A DNA stretch of 64,000 nt from CAJGDV01 sp036667875 (GCA_036667875.1 JAVWTD010000004.1:3577-67576), one strand, 5' to 3'. Numbered from the stretch's first letter, positions 26,000-34,973 are shown. Notes: a model not told the origin generated them from the sequence alone. A program made the numbers and translations.

Positions 26000-26679
26000 T
26001 ATTGTACCTTTTCATCACTTATTATTTTACCATCATCAATGGTAATTATTCTGTCAGCATTTAGTGCCAAATTATGATCATGAGTAATCATAATTATTGT
26101 TTGTTTGTATTTTTTGTTTGATAGTTTTAATAATTCGAGTATTTCTTTGCTTGCTTTTGAGTCTAAGTTTCCAGTAGGTTCATCCGCTAAAAGTAAGGCA
26201 GGTCTATTCATTAAAGCTCTACCGATACTAACTCTTTGCTGTTGTCCTCCTGAAAGTTCATTTGGTAAATGGTTTACTCTATTTTTTAAGTTTAGAGTAG
26301 TTATTATTTCATTTAAATATTCCGTATCTGGTTCTTTTCCATCTAAAAGAATAGGAAGCGTAATATTTTCAGTTACATTTAAAATTGGTATAAGATTATA
26401 AAATTGATAAATTAAGCCAACTTGTCTTCTTCTAAAGATTGCCAAGTTATTTTCATCCAAGTTATAAATGTTTTCACCGTCTATAATAATATTTCCACTT
26501 GTTGGTTTATCAACCCCACCTAAAAGGTGTAAAAGAGTTGATTTCCCACTACCACTTGCACCTACTATTGCAACAAATTCACCTTTTTCTACTTCAAAAT
26601 TAATACCATCTAAAGCTCTTACTAAGGTTTCTCCTTTTCCGTAAGTTTTTTTAAGATTTTCGACTTTTAAAATGTTCAT
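25999..26679 (-). CDS. ABC transporter ATP-binding protein (MacB/LolD type)
   Basis: 226 aa. Walker A GASGSGKST near residue 42, Q-loop YQFYNLIPILNV, signature LSGGQQQRVSIGRALMNRP, Walker B LLLADEPTGNLDSK and H-loop MITHDHN. The GNLDSK ending of Walker B is typical of MacB/LolD-class ATPases that pair with FtsX-type permeases, here the adjacent 848-aa gene (1-bp overlap). GGAGGG lies 6 nt before the ATG. The promoter region holds three AGTCA[TC] direct repeats (26716-26744), suggesting control by the neighbouring response regulator. Confidence 0.93.
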   Translation of the reverse strand: MNILKVENLKKTYGKGETLVRALDGINFEVEKGEFVAIVGASGSGKSTLLHLLGGVDKPTSGNIIIDGENIYNLDENNLAIFRRRQVGLIYQFYNLIPILNVTENITLPILLDGKEPDTEYLNEIITTLNLKNRVNHLPNELSGGQQQRVSIGRALMNRPALLLADEPTGNLDSKASKEILELLKLSNKKYKQTIIMITHDHNLALNADRIITIDDGKIISDEKVQ

Positions 26680-26699
26680 ATTTTTCCCTCCACACTTAA

Positions 26700-26744
26700 A
26701 GTATAGTATTATTAGATGACTTTTAAATGACTAATGTTGTGACT
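26700..26744 (-). promoter_or_regulatory. ABC transporter promoter with three direct repeats, probable response-regulator operator
   Basis: On the minus strand AGTCAC (26744-26739), AGTCAT (26732-26727) and AGTCAT (26721-26716) recur every 12 and 11 bp, followed after 10 nt by TATACT (26705-26700) as a -10 box. The -35 position falls between the repeats and is poor (ATTTAA), typical of an activator-dependent promoter. OmpR/PhoB regulators bind direct repeats one helical turn apart. Confidence 0.6.
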
Positions 26745-26750
26745 TTTTTG

Positions 26751-27956
26751 TCATATTATATGATTATAAAATTTAATTCTAAAAAGTGTTCCATTTGAAT
26801 CACTTGTCACTGTTATATCACCATTTTCTTTTTCAATGATTGTCTTTGCCATGTTTAAACCAATTCCAATACTTTCTTTATTATTTATTCCTTTGTAAAA
26901 TCTTTCAAATATATGTGGCAGGTCTTTTTTTGAAATACCTAAACCAGTATCCTTCACGGTAATTTCTGTGTACAAAGGGTTTTCACTTGCATCAATTATA
27001 ACAGAACCTTTATTTGTGTGTTCAATGGCGTTTTTTATGATATTTCCAAGAGCTTCTACTGTCCAGTTAAAGTCAATATTAGCATATATTTTTTCATTAC
27101 AATTAATAAGTAATTCAATATTTTTAATTTCTGAAATTATTTTAAGTGGTTCAATTGAAACTTTTAAAACTTCTTTTATATTAGTCTTTTTAATTGTTAA
27201 GATAGTTGTTCCACTATCTAATCTTGACATAATGAGTAAACTCTTTATAAGCCACTCAATTCGCTTTAATTGTTCCTTATTTTGATTTAAAAATTCATGT
27301 TTAACGCTATTTGAGACATTGTCATATAATATATCATTTATAACAAACAGACTTGTAAGAGGTGTTTTTAATTGATGTGATATATCTGATAATGTTGTTT
27401 CTAAGAATTTTTTGTCGTTAGTCAAGTTTTCACTTTGCTCTTTTAATTTTATAGTCATTTTATAAAGATCGTTTTTTAAATTACTTATATCTCCTTCTGA
27501 ATATTCTCTAATGTCCATACTGTAGTTATTATTTAAAATATTATGAGTATATTTTGAAATGTTATTTATTTTATTATAAAGTTTTTTTACAAATAAAAAT
27601 ATAATAAACAATAAAACAAATGAAAACGATAAAATAAAGAATGAAATTTTAATTATAATATTTGCTTTTAAAACACCATTATTACCAAGATAATCAAGAT
27701 TATTTAAATCAGTTAGACCATATCTATCAAGTGTTTCACTATTACTATTACCTTCAGTAATTAGATTGATTACTTCATTTTCTAGTTCTGGATGTTTTTC
27801 TATTATTCCATTTACTATTTTAGCATTGTTAGATATTAAATTTTGTTTATATTCTTTATAAATTTCTTTAGAAAATAAAATGCCAAAAAAAAGAAATACT
27901 ATTAAAACTAGAAAAAAGACTAAAAATAATTTTTTTATTTCTTTGTTTTTAAACAT
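26751..27956 (-). CDS. Sensor histidine kinase
   Basis: 401 aa, two membrane helices (about 10-32 and 100-125) enclosing a roughly 65-aa extracytoplasmic loop, then a HAMP-like linker, HisKA with LSDISHQLKTPLTSL (phospho-acceptor His), and HATPase_c with the N box ALGNIIKNAIEHT and G boxes VKDTGLGISKKDLPHIFERF and GIGLNMAKTI. The loop is much larger than in BceS-type intramembrane sensors, so it may sense a ligand directly. It overlaps the regulator gene by 8 bp and precedes the ABC operon. Confidence 0.93.
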   Translation of the reverse strand: MFKNKEIKKLFLVFFLVLIVFLFFGILFSKEIYKEYKQNLISNNAKIVNGIIEKHPELENEVINLITEGNSNSETLDRYGLTDLNNLDYLGNNGVLKANIIIKISFFILSFSFVLLFIIFLFVKKLYNKINNISKYTHNILNNNYSMDIREYSEGDISNLKNDLYKMTIKLKEQSENLTNDKKFLETTLSDISHQLKTPLTSLFVINDILYDNVSNSVKHEFLNQNKEQLKRIEWLIKSLLIMSRLDSGTTILTIKKTNIKEVLKVSIEPLKIISEIKNIELLINCNEKIYANIDFNWTVEALGNIIKNAIEHTNKGSVIIDASENPLYTEITVKDTGLGISKKDLPHIFERFYKGINNKESIGIGLNMAKTIIEKENGDITVTSDSNGTLFRIKFYNHII

Positions 27957-28629
27957 TATATTCTCCTATCTTATAACCCATCCCTCTTATCGTTAAAATG
28001 ATTTTAGGATTACTTGGGTCATTTTCTATTTTTTCTCTTATTCTTTTTATATAAACAGTTAAAGTGTTATCGTTAACATACTCTTCGTTAACATCCCAAA
28101 TATCCGCTAGAAGTTTTTCTCGTGTAAATGTTATTTTTTGATTTAGGGCTAATGTAATTAGTATCTTATATTCAAGGGCTGTTAGCATCAAATCTTTACC
28201 GTTTTTTAAAACTTTTGCTTGATTCAAATCAATTGTAATATCGAATATTTGAAAAATGTTTGAGGTATTATTTCCTTTATTTCTTCTTAAAACATTTCTT
28301 ATTCTACTCACAAGTTCTCTTGCTTTAAATGGTTTTGTAATATAGTCGTCTGCTCCCATATCTAGTCCTCTTACGATTGAAAGTTCTAAGTCATTAGCGG
28401 TAAGAAAAATTATGGGTATTTTGTTTATGTTCTTTAATTGCTTAAAAAGACTAAAACCATCTATGTCTGGCAAGTTTAAATCTAATAGTATTATATCTAC
28501 AAGGGATGCTTTATTTAGTCCAATTACCCCAGTTGACGCTATAAAAACATCATATCCTTCTTGTTCAAGATAATATTTCAAACCAGTTCTAATAGCAGTG
28601 TCATCTTCAATAATTAATATTTTTTCCAT
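27949..28629 (-). CDS. OmpR/PhoB-family response regulator
   Basis: 226 aa from the ATG at 28629 (MEKILIIEDD), chosen for AGGTGA 5 nt upstream. Receiver domain: acidic pair IIEDD, phosphorylation site LLDLNLPDIDGF, Thr in IFLTAND, Lys in YITKPFKARELVSRIR. C-terminal winged helix: LTALEYKILITL, DNTLTVYIKRIREKIE, TIRGMGYKI. Partner of the overlapping kinase gene; the AGTCAT repeats before the ABC transporter are the likely target. Confidence 0.94.
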   Translation of the reverse strand: MEKILIIEDDTAIRTGLKYYLEQEGYDVFIASTGVIGLNKASLVDIILLDLNLPDIDGFSLFKQLKNINKIPIIFLTANDLELSIVRGLDMGADDYITKPFKARELVSRIRNVLRRNKGNNTSNIFQIFDITIDLNQAKVLKNGKDLMLTALEYKILITLALNQKITFTREKLLADIWDVNEEYVNDNTLTVYIKRIREKIENDPSNPKIILTIRGMGYKIGEYNV

Positions 28630-28688
28630 AAAATCACCTAAATCCATTATACATTATTTTATAATATTTTATCTTACATTTTAGTAAC

Positions 28689-28716
28689 AAAAAAAGAATT
28701 ATAAAATAATCCTTTT
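28689..28716 (-). terminator. Intrinsic terminator of the second HNH-like gene
   Basis: Minus strand AAGGATTAT-TTT-ATAATTCTT (one G-U pair) then TTTTT. Confidence 0.6.
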
Positions 28717-29091
28717 TGTATAGTCCTCTTTTATTAGAGGCTCATTGAAACGGTTAACATCACTACAGTGGTCTCTTTCAAATTTTAAAAGGCAATCATA
28801 TATTTTTAAGAGTTCTGTTTTAGTTGGCATCTTACTACTATTGTTTATTTCTTTTAAAATACGATTTAAATAAACAAACATGTCTAATTCTCTTGATTCA
28901 ATAACGTGAATATAATTGTGTGATGTTTCTCCTATTAAAATGGCACCATTTGAAATAGTATCTAATCCATGGTATTGTTTTTTTACAATATGATGATATG
29001 TAAATTGTTGTCTATTTTCAAGTTTATAACCCATCCAATCAATATCAGTCATACCATAAATTTTAATCATTTCTTTCGTTATTCGTCTCAT
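28699..29091 (-). CDS. HNH-nuclease-like small protein (paralogue B)
   Basis: 130 aa, paralogue of the gene at 8920-9294: both have IKIY...DWM.(F/Y)K....Q.T.HHIVK, then NGA.L....H.YIHVIE. The His/Asn pattern suggests a betabeta-alpha-metal fold without a zinc knuckle. GGGGGA lies about 6 nt before the ATG and an intrinsic terminator follows, so it is a monocistronic unit just upstream of the two-component genes. Nuclease activity inferred. Confidence 0.6.
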   Translation of the reverse strand: MRRITKEMIKIYGMTDIDWMGYKLENRQQFTYHHIVKKQYHGLDTISNGAILIGETSHNYIHVIESRELDMFVYLNRILKEINNSSKMPTKTELLKIYDCLLKFERDHCSDVNRFNEPLIKEDYTKRIIL

Positions 29092-29153
29092 ACTTCTCCC
29101 CCTTTGATTATATCAAAAGAAAATTATAGAAACAATTAAGTTACTTTTAAGTA

Positions 29154-30509
29154 TCAATTAAATTTATTAAATACAGTTTGATTGTGTGGTTCTATTCCTT
29201 TTAAAGCAAACATTTCTTCAAGTGATACAAATTCATATCCTTGTTTCTTTAAATCGTCCATAGCCATTAATGCTCCGTCTATACTTGACCTATACAGGTC
29301 ATGAAGTAATATAACAGAACCATTAGTAGTACTAGACATTATATTCTTATATACTGTTTGTGCATCTCTATATTTCCAATCAAGAGGATCTACAGACCAT
29401 AAAATAATGGGTAGACCTGCTACATTTTTAACATTATCATTTAAATTACCATAAGGTGGTCTTAAGGCAAAAGGGTTTACTCCAAGAACGCTATTTATGG
29501 CATCAGTGGTGTTTTTAATATCTTTATATAATTCATATTCTCCAAGATAAGTTAAGTTTAAATGGGCGTAAGAGTGACTTCCTATAGTGTGACCTTCATT
29601 ATACATAGTTCTAATCAAATCAGCTTGAGCCATAACTCTATTACCTAGGACAAAAAATGATGCTTTAGCATTTCTTATATTCAATTGATTAATTAGATAA
29701 TTAGTATTCTCTCCAGCGGGTCCATCATCAAAAGTAAATGCCACTACTTTTTTATTTTTGAAGTTTTCTATATTTCTACTTTTTCTTTCTTTACTTACTG
29801 GTTTTTCTTTATTATAAATCATTTTAAAACTAATAATATCTTCTATTTCACTTAAAGGTATTTCAATTTTAATATCTCCAATATATCTTGGACCTACTTT
29901 GTATGAAGGGAATATAATATTCATTCCACGGTCATCAAAATAAAAATGTTCAAAGGTTTTTTCTTCAGGCTTAACAGCGTTTTTTATTTCTTCGTCTGTA
30001 AATAAATCAATATTTTCAGTAAATTTTAAATCTAATAACTTATAATAAGACTTTTTAGAAATAATATCCAAAAAATTAGAATTAGGTTTAAAAAAATCAT
30101 TAATTGATAGTTTTGTTTTTGTTTCATCATTATAGTGATAAGTATAATTATCTACTTCATAATTAGCGCCTCCACTAAAATAATATTTTTTAAGTCTTAA
30201 TGTTTTAATATTCCCTACTCTATATTTTTCATAACTAATTATTAATTCATACTTTAATTTATTTTCTTTTAACCATTTTTTGTTTTCTTTGCTTTTATGA
30301 ACAGTTTCTAATATTGATTCTTTTATTATTTTATTTGTTTCTTCATCAATCTCTTTAACTTCTGTAAATGGTTGATCTATTTTAAGTGTATAATACCTTT
30401 TTTCTTTTATAATTGGTTCACTTGTTTTAGTAGGTTTTATAATCACTAATAAAGTTATTGTTAATATTAGAGCAATCATTATTGTTAAAATTATTTTTTT
30501 CTTTTTCAT
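29154..30509 (-). CDS. Membrane-anchored polysaccharide deacetylase, PdaC-like
   Basis: 451 aa. An N-terminal membrane anchor (about 5-24), a DUF4163/DUF3298-type region (about 40-230, KKYYFSGGANYEVDNYTYHYN), then a NodB carbohydrate esterase 4 domain (about 255-445) with all five motifs: TFDDGP, GSHSYAHLNL (HxxxH), RPPYG, a DPLDW segment and ILLHD. The same order and length occur in B. subtilis PdaC, which deacetylates MurNAc in peptidoglycan and gives lysozyme resistance. Acts outside the membrane. GAGG precedes the ATG. Confidence 0.88.
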   Translation of the reverse strand: MKKKKIILTIMIALILTITLLVIIKPTKTSEPIIKEKRYYTLKIDQPFTEVKEIDEETNKIIKESILETVHKSKENKKWLKENKLKYELIISYEKYRVGNIKTLRLKKYYFSGGANYEVDNYTYHYNDETKTKLSINDFFKPNSNFLDIISKKSYYKLLDLKFTENIDLFTDEEIKNAVKPEEKTFEHFYFDDRGMNIIFPSYKVGPRYIGDIKIEIPLSEIEDIISFKMIYNKEKPVSKERKSRNIENFKNKKVVAFTFDDGPAGENTNYLINQLNIRNAKASFFVLGNRVMAQADLIRTMYNEGHTIGSHSYAHLNLTYLGEYELYKDIKNTTDAINSVLGVNPFALRPPYGNLNDNVKNVAGLPIILWSVDPLDWKYRDAQTVYKNIMSSTTNGSVILLHDLYRSSIDGALMAMDDLKKQGYEFVSLEEMFALKGIEPHNQTVFNKFN

Positions 30510-30582
30510 ATTACTACCTCATTTTTAGTATACCACAAAAAATATTTTCTAGTTATTAATAATTTAGAGAAGTTTGTAAAGG

Positions 30583-30611
30583 TTGACAAATTTTAATATT
30601 TTAAATATAAT
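30583..30611 (+). promoter_or_regulatory. glmS promoter
   Basis: TTGACA (30583-30588), 17-bp spacer, TATAAT (30606-30611): both boxes are perfect consensus. Transcription would begin near 30618, about 30 nt before the ribozyme cleavage site. Confidence 0.9.
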
Positions 30612-30644
30612 TAATTTAAAGTTATATAAAGTAGAAAGGTAATA

Positions 30645-30777
30645 TGACTAGCGCCAGACCATTATGGTGACGAGGATTAGTAGTTATCGATTTTTCGGCG
30701 GATGCTACTACGGACAGATGAGTTCGTTAAATAATTAGTAAAAAATAAAATAAACATTATAACAAATCTAATTATTA
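30645..30777 (+). ncRNA. glmS ribozyme (glucosamine-6-phosphate-activated, self-cleaving)
   Basis: The 5' UTR of glmS contains the conserved core AGCGCCAGA, GACGAGG, TTATCGA..TTTCGGCGGATG with the flanking stem TAGTAG/CTACTA. Cleavage is expected between A30650 and G30651. P2 is very short here (ACCATTATGGT), a short CGGAC/GTTCG stem follows, and a distal AT-rich stem AATAATTAG (30730-30738)/CTAATTATT (30768-30776) probably corresponds to the P4 region. When GlcN6P is high the RNA cleaves itself and the mRNA is degraded. Confidence 0.95.
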
Positions 30778-30798
30778 ATCATTTAAAAGGAGAATTAT

Positions 30799-32571
30799 AT
30801 GTGTGGAATTGTTGGTTATGTAGGCAATAATTATAATGCAATAAATGTAATTATAGATGGGCTTACTAACCTAGAGTATAGAGGCTATGATTCAGCTGGT
30901 ATAGCGTACTCTGAAGAAGGCTTAATAAAAATCATAAAAGAAAAAGGCAAATTAGAAAACTTAAAAAAGAAATTAGATATGAATATACTATCTAATTTAG
31001 GTATAGGTCATACAAGATGGGCTACACATGGAGAAGCTAACCTTGTAAATAGCCATCCTCATAAAGTTGGAAAAGTTACAATTGTTCATAATGGGATTAT
31101 TGAAAACTATAGTGAAATTAAAGAAGAATTACGTGAAGCTGGATATAATTTTATTAGTGACACAGACTCAGAAGTAGGAGCAGCATTATTAGATAAAATA
31201 TATAATGAAACAAAAAGCGTTGAACAAACATTATCATTATTTTTAAAAAAAACAAGAGGAGCTTATGCTTTAGGTATAATAATTGATGGTGATAATCACT
31301 TATATGCATTAAAAAAAGATAGCCCTCTTATCATCGGAGTTGGAAACTCTGAAAACTTTATTTCATCTGATGTTCCCGCTATTTTAAAATATACAAATAA
31401 ATATATTGTTCTTGAAGATTCTGACTTTGCTAAAATAAGTGCAGATAAAATTATTGTATATGATAATAAAGTTGACATTAAAAAGTATGAAGTTAGAGAG
31501 TTTAAAGGAAAAAGTATAGATATATCAAAAAACGGTTATGACCATTTTATGTTAAAAGAAATATATGAACAACCCGAAGTTATTAAAAATACATTTTCTA
31601 GTTTTGTAAAAGACAACAAATTAGATTTAAATATTCCAAACTTAAATAAATATAGAAGAATTGATATTGTTGCATGTGGAAGTGCCTATCATGCAGGGTA
31701 TGTTGGAAAAATGTTTATTGAGGAATATGGTAATATAGAAGTAAATGTGGAAGTAGCATCTGAATATAGGTACAAGAAATTATTTTTAGATTCATCTGTT
31801 TTAGTAATTGTTATATCTCAATCTGGTGAGACTGCAGACACTTTAGCAGCACTAAAACTCGCTAAAAAAAGTGGATGCTTCACTATCGGTATAATAAATG
31901 TTGTAGAAAGCAGTATTGCTAGACTTTGTGACAAAGTTTTATATACTAAAGCAGGTCCTGAGATAGCTGTAGCAACAACCAAAGGTTATACAAGTCAAGT
32001 GGCAATATTAGCTTTAATTGCAATTCAATTATCAAACAAAAATATTGATGGTTTAAGAAAACTTCCAATCATCATGCAATCTATTTTAGATGATACAATT
32101 GAATATAAAGAAATAGCAAATAAAATTTTTGACAAGGATCCTGTTTTCTTTATAGGAAGAGATATTGATTATGCTTTATGTATGGAAGGAAGTTTGAAAT
32201 TAAAAGAAATTTCTTATATTAATTCAGCAGCATATAAAGCAGGAGAACTAAAACATGGTACCATCTCTTTAATAGAAAAAGGAACAATAGTAATAGCTAT
32301 TATGACAGAACCAAAAATCATGGAAAAAACAATTAGTAATATAAAAGAGACTAAAGCAAGAGGTGCTTATGTCATATTAATTACAACATTAGATGTTAAT
32401 CCTGAACAAGACTATTTTGATGAGGTAATATATGTACCTCGTACTGAAAAATTATTTCAACCTATGCTTACAGTTTTACCTTTACAACTTTTAGCATACG
32501 AAGTAGCTAAATTAAAAGGTTGTGACATTGATAAACCCAAAAACTTAGCGAAATCTGTCACTGTTGAATAA
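30799..32571 (+). CDS. glmS: Glutamine-fructose-6-phosphate aminotransferase GlmS
   Basis: Makes glucosamine-6-phosphate from fructose-6-P and Gln, first step toward UDP-GlcNAc. 590 aa: N-terminal glutaminase domain starting MCGIVGYVG with Cys as nucleophile, GHTRWATHGE and the HNGIIENY segment; then two SIS domains (ISQSGETADTLAAL; VVLA-type loop KLKEISYINSAAY), ending in the family motif LKGCDIDKPKNLAKSVTVE. AGGAG 7 nt before the ATG. It is the only long plus-strand gene between 0 and 41 kb, with its own promoter, ribozyme and terminator. Confidence 0.98.
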   Translation: MCGIVGYVGNNYNAINVIIDGLTNLEYRGYDSAGIAYSEEGLIKIIKEKGKLENLKKKLDMNILSNLGIGHTRWATHGEANLVNSHPHKVGKVTIVHNGIIENYSEIKEELREAGYNFISDTDSEVGAALLDKIYNETKSVEQTLSLFLKKTRGAYALGIIIDGDNHLYALKKDSPLIIGVGNSENFISSDVPAILKYTNKYIVLEDSDFAKISADKIIVYDNKVDIKKYEVREFKGKSIDISKNGYDHFMLKEIYEQPEVIKNTFSSFVKDNKLDLNIPNLNKYRRIDIVACGSAYHAGYVGKMFIEEYGNIEVNVEVASEYRYKKLFLDSSVLVIVISQSGETADTLAALKLAKKSGCFTIGIINVVESSIARLCDKVLYTKAGPEIAVATTKGYTSQVAILALIAIQLSNKNIDGLRKLPIIMQSILDDTIEYKEIANKIFDKDPVFFIGRDIDYALCMEGSLKLKEISYINSAAYKAGELKHGTISLIEKGTIVIAIMTEPKIMEKTISNIKETKARGAYVILITTLDVNPEQDYFDEVIYVPRTEKLFQPMLTVLPLQLLAYEVAKLKGCDIDKPKNLAKSVTVE

Positions 32572-32594
32572 AAGACTACAAATTGTAGTCTTTT
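32570..32594. terminator. Bidirectional intrinsic terminator downstream of glmS
   Basis: AAAAGACTAC-AAATT-GTAGTCTTTT; A- and T-tracts on both sides serve glmS (+) and the converging gene at 32609 (-). Confidence 0.85.
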
Positions 32595-32608
32595 AATGTG
32601 TATTTTTA

Positions 32609-33658
32609 CTATAATGACTTTCCTTTATTTAGAGAATCATTAAATCTTTCTTCTAAGTTTTTCTTTGTAAAATCATTGTTTGGTAAATTATTGAGTTTAT
32701 CCTCAAGTCCATCAAATATTTGATCACTTGTCATGTTTAATATTAAAATAGAATCTAATTCTTCCATAAGGTATCTTACCCCCATTGTTGGTTCTTCATA
32801 AACTCTATCTCCATTATTTAAAAGATAACCCCCTTCAAAATCAGTTAACGGTTTATAATAATTTACTCCAATTAATGATTGAATTTCTTCATAGTCATTT
32901 GCTAAAACAGCATCTTTTATTTTGGTTTCATTATCCTTTATTGATTGATATATTTCTTTATCTATGTTATTAAAAATAAATGATTTAAAATATATGTTTT
33001 CTCCATTTGATATTGAAGTAGATGCTAGTTCTCCTATTACATAATCTGCACTATTCTTAACATTATCAAAATCAGTATCTGCAAAAATCTTTACTAATAA
33101 CTCACTATTATTTTCTTTTATTGTATCAATATTAATTAAAGTTATAAAATATAAGACTTCTTTATTACTAACTTGAATTCCAATATTTTTAAGTTCTCCT
33201 TGAAGTTCAGTTGTAGCATTAACTAAAATATCTTCGGTAATAATAGTTGCTTCTTGTTCTTCATTAGTTATATCGTTAAATGTAGTATTTGGGATAAATG
33301 TTGTTCCCGCTTTTAGTGCTAAAGCCATAACTGCTATTAATAAGAATTTTTTTCTTTTTTTCTTAAGTTTATCAGTTCCTTTTTTATATGTTACTTTATG
33401 TTTTTCTTTTACAGGTTCCATTACTTGTGTTTCATCTACATCTTTTGTTATTACTTGTTCGATAAAACTGTTTGTTTCTTTTTCTCTTCTTTGCTTTTCA
33501 ATTTCAGATTTAACGTATCCTACAATTTCTGTTGCTAAAGGATTTATTTTCCCATCAATTCTTACGGGTATTGTAAGAGTTTTTCTTTTTCCATCTTCAT
33601 CAATAAAAGTATATACAAAATCTTTATTTGCAATTACTTCGTATCCTAAAAATTTCAT
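32609..33658 (-). CDS. Membrane hypothetical protein with cytoplasmic N-terminal domain
   Basis: 349 aa, not recognised. Residues 1-95 form a small soluble domain (MKFLGYEVIANKDFVYTFID...), residues about 95-110 are basic (KKGTDKLKKKRKK), followed by one membrane helix (FLLIAVMALALKAGTTFI) and a roughly 230-aa helical extracytoplasmic domain. Start at the ATG at 33658 because AAGGATGATT precedes it. It begins 5 bp after the VanY-C26 gene and is co-transcribed with it, so a cell-envelope role is possible. Confidence 0.6.
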   Translation of the reverse strand: MKFLGYEVIANKDFVYTFIDEDGKRKTLTIPVRIDGKINPLATEIVGYVKSEIEKQRREKETNSFIEQVITKDVDETQVMEPVKEKHKVTYKKGTDKLKKKRKKFLLIAVMALALKAGTTFIPNTTFNDITNEEQEATIITEDILVNATTELQGELKNIGIQVSNKEVLYFITLINIDTIKENNSELLVKIFADTDFDNVKNSADYVIGELASTSISNGENIYFKSFIFNNIDKEIYQSIKDNETKIKDAVLANDYEEIQSLIGVNYYKPLTDFEGGYLLNNGDRVYEEPTMGVRYLMEELDSILILNMTSDQIFDGLEDKLNNLPNNDFTKKNLEERFNDSLNKGKSL

Positions 33659-33662
33659 ATAA

Positions 33663-34973
33663 TCATCCTTTCCTACATAAATCAACAAAATCTTTAAAGA
33701 TAAGTTGGTTATTTAAATCGTATTCTTGCATTAATTCTGGATGCCACTGGAAACCATAAGCTTTTTTTCCATTTTCAAAATATTCTGGAATACCATCGTT
33801 TGAAAAACCATAGACTTTAAATTCATTAGTAATTTCACCTATGTTATAACTATGTCTACTATTAACCATTATTGTGTCTTGCTTTAATATTTCATACAGT
33901 CTTGATCCTTTTTTTAAATTAACCGCATGGACATATTCTGGACCTATTTGGTGATGGTCTATGTCTGTTTCATTAATATAAGTTTTATATTTTGGTGTTG
34001 CAATTTTTAAGTTATCTACATACCCTAAAGTTTGCATTCCTAAGCAAATTCCAAGTATTGGTATATTGTTTTCTAGGGCATAATTTGCTACAAATTCATC
34101 ATATTCATACCATCTGTTACCTCCAGGAAGAATTATACCATCAACCATATTTAATGATGTTTCTAGTATCTCTTTTTCTTTTGGTGTCATCCTTAAAAGT
34201 TCTTTTGGTGAAAATTCATTATAAATTACATTTTGAGGTGGATTAATTGTTATTACACACGCATTATTTTTAGATAATGCTTTACGATAATATTCACCTA
34301 TTCCGATTATTGGATATTTTTTGTCGCTCACTTGAGGTCTTCCCACTATTCCGATTATAGGAATATTTCCTTTACCTTTATTAAATGGAATATGTCTAAA
34401 ATCTAAATACTCTTCAAGGCACATGTTTAAGTTATACATAATTGTAGCATCTTTACTACCAACATATCTTAAATGCCATGGTTCTTTAGACTGGTGAGTA
34501 ATTTCTTCTTTAGCTTCTGGAAACCTTAAGACAAATCCAAATTTATGAGCATTTTTAAAAACCCACTTTGATGCTTCATCATCAAACATATCAGTACCTT
34601 TAACATAATGTGGTCCATCTTCATCAATGGTTTCTAAGACTGCAAAGTCTATGGCTAATCCTGTTTGGTGTTCTGAGTGCCCTGGTAGGGCTACTCTTTC
34701 TATTGCTTTATCATAATCAGTTTTCTCTATAAAGTGGATAAGTATTTCTTTTTGTTCTTGATATCCACGATAACCTGAATTAATATAAATTTTATGACCT
34801 TTTTTTAAAGCTTCATTTTGAAGTAATCTAAATGATTTATAAGCGGTTTTATCAACTTTCATTTTTGATTCTATTATAGTACTTTTTATATTATCATCTA
34901 TTTCAATCAAATTTTTAGGAATAAAATTACTATTTAACTTATTATATTTGTTTACAAGTATTAAGTTTTCCAT
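33663..34973 (-). CDS. Fusion: VanY-type D,D-carboxypeptidase + peptidase C26/class I glutamine-amidotransferase-like hydrolase
   Basis: 436 aa with two enzymes. Residues about 40-190 are a VanY/LdcB-type zinc carboxypeptidase: INSGYRGYQEQ, then LPGHSEHQTGLAIDFAV (SxHxxGxAxD) and EPWHLRYVG. Residues about 203-436 are a C26 gamma-glutamyl-hydrolase/PuuD-like domain: IVGRP start, ILPGGNRWYEYD, GICLGMQTLG with the Cys nucleophile and GFQWHPE with the His-Glu pair. No signal peptide or membrane helix, so probably cytosolic. One enzyme would cut D-Ala from peptides and the other a gamma-glutamyl bond, a plausible muropeptide recycling pair (inference). The 3' end of the upstream gene overlaps by 32 bp. 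Confidence 0.85.
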   Translation of the reverse strand: MENLILVNKYNKLNSNFIPKNLIEIDDNIKSTIIESKMKVDKTAYKSFRLLQNEALKKGHKIYINSGYRGYQEQKEILIHFIEKTDYDKAIERVALPGHSEHQTGLAIDFAVLETIDEDGPHYVKGTDMFDDEASKWVFKNAHKFGFVLRFPEAKEEITHQSKEPWHLRYVGSKDATIMYNLNMCLEEYLDFRHIPFNKGKGNIPIIGIVGRPQVSDKKYPIIGIGEYYRKALSKNNACVITINPPQNVIYNEFSPKELLRMTPKEKEILETSLNMVDGIILPGGNRWYEYDEFVANYALENNIPILGICLGMQTLGYVDNLKIATPKYKTYINETDIDHHQIGPEYVHAVNLKKGSRLYEILKQDTIMVNSRHSYNIGEITNEFKVYGFSNDGIPEYFENGKKAYGFQWHPELMQEYDLNNQLIFKDFVDLCRKG

